Part shown: positions 43,371-50,637 of the stretch, piece after piece
Layout: each line of letters opens with the position of its first letter
Numbering within the stretch: the first letter of the stretch is position 1
DNA from: Desulfocapsaceae bacterium
Lineage (GTDB): Bacteria > Desulfobacterota > Desulfobulbia > Desulfobulbales > Desulfocapsaceae
Length of the DNA: 56,257 nucleotides
Direction of reading: 5' to 3'
Assembly (NCBI GenBank): GCA_028697885.1
Contig: JAQVER010000010.1
Coordinates: 1 to 56,257 of the forward strand
Position numbers and translations under genes: made by a program
The notes under the pieces: model-generated
Told to the model about the DNA's origin: nothing
What the model saw: only the letters and a program-made list of their open reading frames with translations
Database searches by the model: none

Positions 43371-46355
43371 TCAGCCGATCCCGAGCGCACAGCGCAGGGT
43401 CTTATCAAAGGCATCGCCCAACAGCTTACGATACCCCTCAGGATACTCAATACCATGACGCGCAAGTTCGGCCTGTCCAAGCGCAGTATCGAAGTGCATA
43501 ATTTCTTTACTCGGGCGGTCTTGAAAGTAAAGCGTCAGCGGATACAACGGGCTTGACTCACCAAGCGGGTCGATCACCCGCCGTTTCCAGTCCTCGTAAG
43601 GAACGATCTCTATCTTTGTACCGGTCAGGTCGCTGAGCAATGCCACATAGTCCTGCAAAGAGATTTCCTGCGGGTTTGAGAGGTTCAGCATCGTACGGTC
43701 ACAGTCGCCGAGGGTCGAGGCCACAATGGCCTCCGCGAGTTGGTTCACCGGAACGGCCTCGAAGACCAGATCCAGATCTGGTGCCAAACCGCTGTCCAGA
43801 TAGGCGCGCATCATCAATAATGCAAAATTGGTCGCCACCGAACTTGAGATCCCGGTCTCACTGTTAGCAAATATATTGCCCGGACGCAGGACCAGGCCAC
43901 TCATTCCGCGTTCAAAAGCCTGTGCCATTAACCGTTCAGAAACCCATTTTGACAAGGCATAACCGCCAAAAAATGATGCCGGATGCTCTCCAACCCGACC
44001 CTCATACCCACCCCCCTGGGCATCGCACTCGGTGACAGCGCTGGCCGTCGAGATAAAGGAGAGCTTTTTCGGACGTCCACGGAATGCCAGCTTAATCAAC
44101 TCAAGGGTGCTGAGACTGTTCGAGGTCTTGAGTTGGGTGTAAGGATAGATGTGGTGGACATAGGCCCCGCAATGGATGATGTGCGAGCAATAGTCCTGAA
44201 TGCGCTGATGATCCAGTGAACTCAGGCCCAAGCCATGCTCGGCCAGATCTCCGGCGATAGGACGAATCCGATCTGCTGCGTCCAGTGCTCGATTCAGTGC
44301 GAGCCGTTGCAGGGCGGCATGCTGATGCTCATGCAGTGACTCATTATCATGGGGACGGATCAGGCAATAGACCGGACGGTCAGTCTTCTCCAGCAGCTCA
44401 GCCAGCAGATGGGCACCGAGAAAACCGGTTGAGCCGGTCAGCAGTATGGCATTACCTTCTGCCTCAGCCGGAGCGCTCCAGGCTGGACGGATACTGGCAT
44501 CGAGTACGGCATCGGCCTCTGCTTGCGCGCGTTCATCAGTATGATCGGCCTGGCCGCCGTCCTTGTCAATGGTCCTGGCCAAACCCTCAATGGTCGGGTT
44601 TTCCAGGAAGGCATCAAGGGTGAACGGCATCGGTATCCGGTCGCGGATACCGGCATAAACACTCGCCAGCAGGATCGATGAACCACCCAGATCGAAAAAG
44701 TTATCGATCACGCCGAAGGCCTTCCTGCCCAGGCAGCTGGACCAGACATCGTAGATAATCTTCTCGGTCTCGGTGCGCGGCGCAACGATGTCGTCGCATT
44801 TCTCCTCTTCGATCACCGGCTCCGGTAGCTGCTTGCGATCAATTTTGCCACGCGCGGTGACCGGTAGTTGATCCATCACCATAACCACCCTCGGGACCGA
44901 GTACGAAGGCATTTTATCATGCAGATAGATCTTATAATCAGCAATGGAGAACCCTTCCTTGTGGCCGGCTTCCAGCTGCACATAGCCAACCAGAGCCTTC
45001 TCATCGTTTATCTTGACCATCTTGACCGCAGCATTCGCCACAGCCGGATGACTGACCAGAACATTTTCAATGCCGTCAAGCTCCAAGCGGAAACCACGAA
45101 ATTTGATCTGGCGGTCGGCTCGACCAGAGAACTCAAGGCTGCCGTCAGGTCGGAAACGTACCAGATCACCGGTGCGATAGAGGATATCGGTCGGATTGCC
45201 GGTGAAAGGATTTTGAACAAAGGACTGTGCGGTCTTTTCCGGCAGGTTCAAATATCCCTTGGCCAAGCGATGGCCGCCGATATATAATTCACCTGATTCT
45301 CCGGGTGAGACCGGTTTCCGATCCTCGTCAAGCACATACAGTTCGGTATCCGCCAGGGCCTTACCGATCGGCAGCGGCTCGTTATCGTCGTGCATCTCAG
45401 TAATCATCTGAAACGTGGCCAGAATACCGGTTTCCGTGGGACCATAGCCGTTGATGAAGGCCTTTGGCCTACCCTGGTTGTTGTTCAGCACTTTGTATAC
45501 CGTCTTCGGATTGACCACGTCACCACCCGAAAGCAGGTACTTGACCTTCTTGAACATACCAGGCCGGAAAGCAACAACCTGATCGAACAGAGCCGACGTA
45601 ATCCACATAACACTGATATCCTGCTGGTCGAGGAAATCGGCAAAGGCCTCTGGGTTGATGATGGTTTCATAATCGATGCAGACAAGCGTCGCGGAGTTGG
45701 CCAAAGCCGTCCAGATCTCAAAGGATGCGGCATCAAAGGCAATACTGCTCGACGACAACACCCGATCATCCGCGGTGATGGTCAGATAACGCGGACTGCG
45801 GATAAGGCCGGTCAGGGCCAGATGCGGGAGCAAGACACCCTTTGGACGACCGGTCGAACCGGATGTGAAAAACACGCAGGCAAGATCATGACTGTGGATA
45901 TGGGCTTGGCGCGGCGCGGGCGAAAAGGCATAAACATTGCTAAGGTCCTCGAGGCTGACGCAGTTGGCGAAATCAAAATCACCACGATGTTTCGGCTGCA
46001 CCAGGATCAACTTCGGTGCCACATCGTCGATGATGTCGCGGCGCCGCTCGGCCGGCTCCTTGGCATCGATGGGGACATAGGCTGCCCCGCACTTGAGGAT
46101 GGACAGGATTGCGAGGATGAAGTTAATCCCGCGCTCATAGGCGACGCAGACCAGATCACCTCGTTCGATGTGATGAGTCTGATGCAGATAGTCGGCGTAA
46201 CGGTTGGACAGCAGGTCCAACTCCTTGTAGGTGATCGTCTCACGACCATGGGCAACGGCGATATTGTTCGGCGTCATGTCTGCACATTTGCTGAACAGAC
46301 TGGACAACTCCTGCGGGTCATTGAGACTGAGATCGGCATGTATGGTATCGAACAT
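43371..46355 (-). CDS. NRPS-like adenylation-thiolation-reductase enzyme (A-T-R)
   Basis: The 994-residue protein is one NRPS module ending in a thioester reductase. A domain about 1-515: A3 FFTSGSTGRPKG (162-173), A5 NGYGPTE (302-308), A7 YRTGDLVR (393-400), A8 around 411-430 and A10 RGKIDRKQLP (502-511). Thiolation domain: DNFFDLGGSS with phosphopantetheine Ser560. Reductase domain: TGSTGFLG (640-647) and Y799-x3-K803. It would activate an amino acid, bind it to the carrier and release it as an aldehyde with NADPH. Hand alignment to GrsA gives the substrate code DAFWLGGILK, close to the valine code DAFWIGGTFK. An AGGAG site fixes the start at 46355; an upstream start 31 codons earlier looks spurious. 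Confidence 0.9.
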   Translation of the reverse strand: MFDTIHADLSLNDPQELSSLFSKCADMTPNNIAVAHGRETITYKELDLLSNRYADYLHQTHHIERGDLVCVAYERGINFILAILSILKCGAAYVPIDAKEPAERRRDIIDDVAPKLILVQPKHRGDFDFANCVSLEDLSNVYAFSPAPRQAHIHSHDLACVFFTSGSTGRPKGVLLPHLALTGLIRSPRYLTITADDRVLSSSSIAFDAASFEIWTALANSATLVCIDYETIINPEAFADFLDQQDISVMWITSALFDQVVAFRPGMFKKVKYLLSGGDVVNPKTVYKVLNNNQGRPKAFINGYGPTETGILATFQMITEMHDDNEPLPIGKALADTELYVLDEDRKPVSPGESGELYIGGHRLAKGYLNLPEKTAQSFVQNPFTGNPTDILYRTGDLVRFRPDGSLEFSGRADRQIKFRGFRLELDGIENVLVSHPAVANAAVKMVKINDEKALVGYVQLEAGHKEGFSIADYKIYLHDKMPSYSVPRVVMVMDQLPVTARGKIDRKQLPEPVIEEEKCDDIVAPRTETEKIIYDVWSSCLGRKAFGVIDNFFDLGGSSILLASVYAGIRDRIPMPFTLDAFLENPTIEGLARTIDKDGGQADHTDERAQAEADAVLDASIRPAWSAPAEAEGNAILLTGSTGFLGAHLLAELLEKTDRPVYCLIRPHDNESLHEHQHAALQRLALNRALDAADRIRPIAGDLAEHGLGLSSLDHQRIQDYCSHIIHCGAYVHHIYPYTQLKTSNSLSTLELIKLAFRGRPKKLSFISTASAVTECDAQGGGYEGRVGEHPASFFGGYALSKWVSERLMAQAFERGMSGLVLRPGNIFANSETGISSSVATNFALLMMRAYLDSGLAPDLDLVFEAVPVNQLAEAIVASTLGDCDRTMLNLSNPQEISLQDYVALLSDLTGTKIEIVPYEDWKRRVIDPLGESSPLYPLTLYFQDRPSKEIMHFDTALGQAELARHGIEYPEGYRKLLGDAFDKTLRCALGIG

Positions 46356-46574
46356 AGGGGCTCCTGTATATATTTCCAGATAAGACCAAACTAACCAGTC
46401 GTCACATGACAGCGCAGTTGGCGAATTGAGTTTGGTACCAGGTGGCATTATTTAGGTGTATCGCCCCACAGAGATAAAAGCAACGAATTTTGGCCGTCTT
46501 ATAATCAGATCAGATATAAGGGAGAGCTGATCTTGGCATAACCAAGCTTGCTCGGTGTAACAGAGCAAGCAAAC

Positions 46575-47351
46575 ATGATCTCCATGACGAGCAAGAAAGA
46601 AATGAGACAATCAAACCATTGGGGACCTGCGGCAACTGCCACTGACTGTACTGGCAGGAGTGTGCATATCTGGAAACTTTCATTATTGCAAAACAGTGAA
46701 GGTATCAGCAATGATATTTTATCCACAGACGAGATTCACAAAGCGGAGCGTTTTTATTTTGACTCCGACAGAAACAAGTTTGTCCTGACACGAACCATGC
46801 TCAGGAATCTTCTGAGTCGCTATACCGGCGTAGATGCAAAAGAGCTCACATTCTCATACAATAAACATGGCAAACCTTACTTACTCAATCCAAGTAAAAA
46901 TGAATCTATCTTTTTCAACGTCACTCATTCCAAAGACGTTGCGCTGTTTGCCTTTACCCGACTCTGTGAGATTGGAATCGATATTGAATATATACGAGAC
47001 GATACAGAATGTTTGAAACTGGCAAAGCGCTTTTTCTCAGAGCAAGAATATCAAGCACTAGCACAATTATCAGGTAATGATTTGACAATGGGATTTTATC
47101 GTTGCTGGACTCTCAAAGAGGCATTCGTCAAGGCACTGGGAAGCGGGTTCTCATTTCCTCTAAATACCTTTACGGTAAATTTTGAGAAAGATGATTGCCC
47201 ACAGCTGACTTGGGTGGACAAAAGACGTTTTCAGGGAACATGTAAGATGTTTTCCATACTGCATGACGAACACTATTTTGCCTCACTCGCCTGCCTGAAA
47301 GATCCTGCAGAGATTAATTATTATCACTGTGCTGAAGATGCAGTAGTTTAG
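46575..47351 (+). CDS. 4'-phosphopantetheinyl transferase, Sfp type
   Basis: The protein (about 258 residues) has the Sfp-type PPTase motifs: F-N-V-T-H-S-K-D (near 120), G-I-D-I-E (near 140), FFSEQEYQAL and the W-x-L-K-E-A-x-x-K-A motif CWTLKEAFVKALG. It transfers phosphopantetheine from CoA to carrier-protein serines, here very probably Ser560 of the NRPS-like enzyme, whose gene is divergent 220 bp away. Several in-frame starts exist (46548, 46575, 46584, 46602); I take 46575 as a plausible ATG without a strong ribosome site. It is AT-richer than the NRPS-like gene. Confidence 0.88.
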   Translation: MISMTSKKEMRQSNHWGPAATATDCTGRSVHIWKLSLLQNSEGISNDILSTDEIHKAERFYFDSDRNKFVLTRTMLRNLLSRYTGVDAKELTFSYNKHGKPYLLNPSKNESIFFNVTHSKDVALFAFTRLCEIGIDIEYIRDDTECLKLAKRFFSEQEYQALAQLSGNDLTMGFYRCWTLKEAFVKALGSGFSFPLNTFTVNFEKDDCPQLTWVDKRRFQGTCKMFSILHDEHYFASLACLKDPAEINYYHCAEDAVV

Positions 47352-47863
47352 GAATAATCATTTATCAACCTCAAAGCGGTATTAATTCGTACAACTATGA
47401 CTAACCCCGTGTTGACAGGAGAACTGCTTTTGTGATTGCATGTTTATAAAGTTTTTGATAGGTCAAAATAAGATTTGGAGTAAACAATATTCAGAACGTT
47501 GTTCCCTGAAGTAGATTGAACACTTGAAAATGACGCATGAAATTCCAGGAGGAATTATTATTCTAACAAGACTGTTCCTCACTCAACGGCTGTTAGTCCT
47601 CATGTGCTATTTTCCCTCAATGTATGGCTTTTGGGTAAATAAACAGGTGATGAAATAGTGGTAAAGAAAAAGCCTTATTGTTTAGGAGAATGCTTGTTTC
47701 ATCTTAAAATTGCAGGCCAAGATATTTGACAAATCGGCTCTCTGCTTTTGTCCTGTATTTACGGAAATCTTTAAAAGACTAGAAAAACAAAGTACCACTG
47801 TTCACATTATCGTTATAATGGCTATCCCTCTCACATCACCATAAAATTAACTGGAGAAAAATC
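47352..47863. other. Gap upstream of the HU gene
   Basis: About 510 bp, AT-rich, without a gene I can support. TATAAT at 47814-47819 is a good candidate -10 for the HU gene, and ACTGGAG precedes the ATG by seven bases. A matching -35 is not clear. Confidence 0.5.
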
Positions 47864-48193
47864 ATGAACAAATCAGAACTCGTCAGCAAGGTTGCCGAAT
47901 CAGCAGGCCTCACCAAAGTTGCAGCAGAAAAAGCGCTGAAATCAGTGCTGGATGTCATTGCTAAGGCACTGGCTAATAATGAGAATGTTACCCTTGTCGG
48001 GTTCGGCTCTTTCTCCGTAACCACGAGGGCAGCCCGTACCGTCCGCAACCCTCAAACCGGCAAAGAAATGAAGATTGCCGAGAAAAAAGTTGTGAAATTC
48101 AAGGTTGGTAAGACGCTGAAGGATTCAGTCTGTATCAAGGAAGCGGCTGGTTGTGGCTGCGGCTGCAAGACTGCCAAGGCAAAGAAAAAATAA
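47864..48193 (+). CDS. hup: HU-family DNA-binding protein with a cysteine/lysine-rich tail
   Basis: The 109-residue protein is HU over residues 1-90 (start MNKSELVSKVAESAGL, beta-arm RNPQTG at 61-66 with the DNA-intercalating Pro63). It would bend and coat DNA in the nucleoid. After the normal end the protein continues with a tail in which Cys90, Cys97, Cys99 and Cys101 occur near a Lys-rich end. A GCGCGC run of alternating Gly/Cys is unusual for HU and might bind metal or respond to redox state. It is transcribed alone and followed by a strong terminator. Confidence 0.9.
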   Translation: MNKSELVSKVAESAGLTKVAAEKALKSVLDVIAKALANNENVTLVGFGSFSVTTRAARTVRNPQTGKEMKIAEKKVVKFKVGKTLKDSVCIKEAAGCGCGCKTAKAKKK

Positions 48194-48279
48194 CCGGTGG
48201 AATTGACCTCATATCGGGCTGACAATAGCTCTCTGTGCCTCAGGGGATCAGCACTTCCCCTTAATATACGTTACTGTAG

Positions 48280-48322
48280 AACAGACCGTTTTTCTTTCCG
48301 ATGGAAGACGGTCTGTTTTTTT
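48280..48322 (+). terminator. Rho-independent terminator after the HU gene
   Basis: AACAGACCGT (48280-48289) pairs with ACGGTCTGTT (48308-48317), with an additional inner pairing CTTTCC / GGAAG, followed by seven T residues. It ends the HU transcript. Confidence 0.92.
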
Positions 48323-48892
48323 AGAGATAAGAGAACAGAGTAGCAATCAACATACCTCCCATTTAGTTTAATCTCTTTACTGTTAAGATTCACTGAGAGG
48401 AACACCCTCAATTGCAAACCATCAGTGTACTGCATGGCAATATCATCATTTTAATCTCTTCTCTATCAAAATCTGCTTTCAACCTCTCAGCATCCATTTT
48501 CCTGCTAACTTGCCATGATTGTTCATAGTTTTTTCTTGTATGGCAGATTCCACTTCTCTCCTTAATTGAACAACACCTCTTCCTGCCTGACGCAGATCTT
48601 CGACGGCATTGGGATAAATTTCAAATGTGTCATAAAGATTATTGCTTGCAAGCGGTATCCATCAGTCACGGATGTAACGGGCAAGAAATTACTGATTGCA
48701 GAACTTGCGGCAGAGAAGAGCCCTAAGAGGTATTGACGAATGCGCACGGAACTTATATATCTAGAAACACTTAATTTTGTGAATTTTAAATAAAAATGAA
48801 GATTATTTCATAGCTTTCCTGGATGAGTTTCATGCCCTTTTGGCAGCAATGGGAAAAGCGAATCTCTATCACCTCACTGGGAGGGGTGAAAG
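48323..48892. other. AT-rich gap before the diguanylate cyclase gene
   Basis: About 570 bp with only short open frames and no domain I can recognize. A 61-codon frame on the minus strand (48562-48747) has no supporting start signal. The promoter of the diguanylate cyclase should lie in the last 100 bp. Confidence 0.45.
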
Positions 48893-49939
48893 ATGACGGA
48901 TCAATTGGCAAAATATGGCGGTAAAATTCTTAACGGCAATTTTTCGGCCAAGCTGTGTCGGCGGCTTACGCAGTGCATAACGGCCCTAGAGGCCTTGGAC
49001 GAAATATCCTCGCCCATCATTCCTTACATCGCCGCCTGGTGCGGGGATGGAAAAATTATTTGGTATGAATATGCCGGGAAGCGGTTTTTGACCCTTCTCA
49101 ATTGTCAACGGTCGGAAATTGCCGAAGTCTTTCAGCAGAGCATTGTCGATCGTCGATTGTATCGCTATGGGAATCGGGAAACTAAGGTTGAAGAGGAAAT
49201 TGTCACCAGAGCCGAACTGCGGGGCGATCAAAGTGATCTGCGCGAAAAGGTAAAAAGAGAGGGGGTGGTTGAATTTATTTACCAATTGGCCCTCCCCGGA
49301 AAGAAGACGATCTGGCTGAAGGACCAGGCCATGATCGAAGTATTTGCCGAAGACGAGATCTGTCTCTCCATTGGCTGCCTGACCGAGGTCACCAAGGAAA
49401 TGGAACAGAAAGATTTACTGGAAAAGATCGGCTATTTCGACGAACTTACCAAGTTGCCGAAGCGGTCCATCATGCAACGTATTATCGAGATGAACATCGG
49501 CAACCTCCATCGGGGTCACATCAAGGACTTTGTTGTTATGATGCTGGACCTTGATCATTTTAAAACAGTGAACGACACCCATGGCCATCAGGCAGGAGAT
49601 CAGGTGCTGGTGAGTTTAGCTGAAGTAATGCGTTCCACAAAAAGGCAGGAAGATGAGATTGGCCGCTATGGAGGGGAGGAATTTTATGGTTTCTCCAGCG
49701 GTGATCTGAAGCATGGGTTACAGTTTGCCGAGCGCTTACGGCTGGCAGTAGAAGCCTCCGAGTTCACTTATAACCAGCAACGGATCCCCATAACGGTCTC
49801 CATCGGCATAGTGGCGGCCAGTCAGTTGGCAAGGATTGGTAAAATTACCGTGGAGGAGCTGATCCGGGTAGCGGATCAGCGGTTGTATATGGCCAAGCAA
49901 AGAGGGCGAAACCAGGTAATCGGAGAAGATCCGCAGTAA
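48893..49939 (+). CDS. Diguanylate cyclase with N-terminal sensor-like region
   Basis: The 348-residue protein has a GGDEF-type domain at about residues 180-345 with the active-site loop GGEEF at 260-264, so it should make c-di-GMP from GTP. The product-inhibition I-site R-Q-E-D lies exactly five residues upstream of it. The N-terminal about 170 residues contain a PAS-like fold (YQLALPGKKTIWLKDQAMIEV) but no membrane helix, so the protein is cytoplasmic. It is a single-gene unit and could control envelope or surface features such as the secreted repeat protein downstream. Confidence 0.9.
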   Translation: MTDQLAKYGGKILNGNFSAKLCRRLTQCITALEALDEISSPIIPYIAAWCGDGKIIWYEYAGKRFLTLLNCQRSEIAEVFQQSIVDRRLYRYGNRETKVEEEIVTRAELRGDQSDLREKVKREGVVEFIYQLALPGKKTIWLKDQAMIEVFAEDEICLSIGCLTEVTKEMEQKDLLEKIGYFDELTKLPKRSIMQRIIEMNIGNLHRGHIKDFVVMMLDLDHFKTVNDTHGHQAGDQVLVSLAEVMRSTKRQEDEIGRYGGEEFYGFSSGDLKHGLQFAERLRLAVEASEFTYNQQRIPITVSIGIVAASQLARIGKITVEELIRVADQRLYMAKQRGRNQVIGEDPQ

Positions 49940-50201
49940 CGATGTAAATGATTAAATTGAGATCCTTCCATAATATCCAGAAACTGTTATTTCCCAAGAA
50001 TCATGGCATCATCACCTGACGCAATCCCTTTACATATAAAGCATTCCTCATTTTTAGAGGCTTTCATTTTTCTTTGAGAAAAGTTCTACTCTTCAACAAT
50101 CCCTCCAAAACATTTGTATTTCACTGGACAATAAAAAACCCGCAAACCTTGGTAGACTGCAGGCTTAATGTACTATATTGGAGGTTGCAGGACTTCAAAA
50201 T

Positions 50202-50213
50202 GGGGGGGGGGGG
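50202..50213. repeat. Twelve-G homopolymer
   Basis: A run of 12 consecutive G lies in AT-rich intergenic DNA, 424 bp before the secreted-protein start. Homopolymers of this length are slippage-prone and can mark phase-variable loci, but the distance to the gene makes a direct promoter effect unlikely. An assembly artefact is possible. Confidence 0.7.
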
Positions 50214-50429
50214 CGGCGTCACTTTCACCTACAGCACATCTTATTGTTAATTCGTTATTTTTAATTTTGTATTTTTTGCTACATAATTTAGCCCATTAAA
50301 GGACATTATTTGTAGCAGATTTTTTCACTTAACGGCTTGTTCACATTTTCGCGGGGCCACTTCTATGTCGTGGCACTCAACAACTACTTCCTTGTCTTTC
50401 ATATTTTTCTTATGATATTGTGGACAATA

Positions 50430-50575
50430 TCACTGCTGTCTCATAAATTTTCTCAGAGCAATTACCTCAAGAATTTGATACATTGACCTGCCCATTTTGG
50501 ATTTGAGATAAGCAACAAGCAGATAAACACAGAGGGCAATCCCAATTTGGTCATAAACACGGCATTCTCCAACAT
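50430..50575 (-). pseudogene. C-terminal relic of an IS4-family transposase
   Basis: On the minus strand a 47-codon stretch with the core IALCVYLLVAYLKSKMGRSM followed by YQILEVIALRKFM ends with TGA at 50432-50430. The Y-L-L-V-A-Y-L-K-S-K-M-G box matches the C-terminal helix region of DDE-type IS4 transposases. The rest of the gene, including the catalytic DDE part, is missing. It indicates an old insertion in this accessory region, partly replaced by the secreted-protein gene. Confidence 0.6.
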
Positions 50576-50637
50576 TTCTTGCTGAGAATTGTATAGAGGC
50601 GCATATAGAATAACCTGTTAATTATCAGGGGGAAGTT

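Larger units (their letters stand above)
49940..50637. other. Gap with IS relic and G tract upstream of the secreted repeat protein
   Basis: About 700 bp. It contains a 12-base G run (50202-50213) and the C-terminal relic of an IS4-family transposase on minus (50430-50575). The promoter of the secreted-protein gene should lie at 50576-50637; an AGGGGGAAG ribosome site precedes its ATG. No other gene is supported. Confidence 0.55.

Noticed and set aside
50329..50406. 25-codon minus-strand frame with an ECHDIEVAPRKC segment
   Set aside because: Too short, no clear ribosome site; likely part of the decayed IS region.
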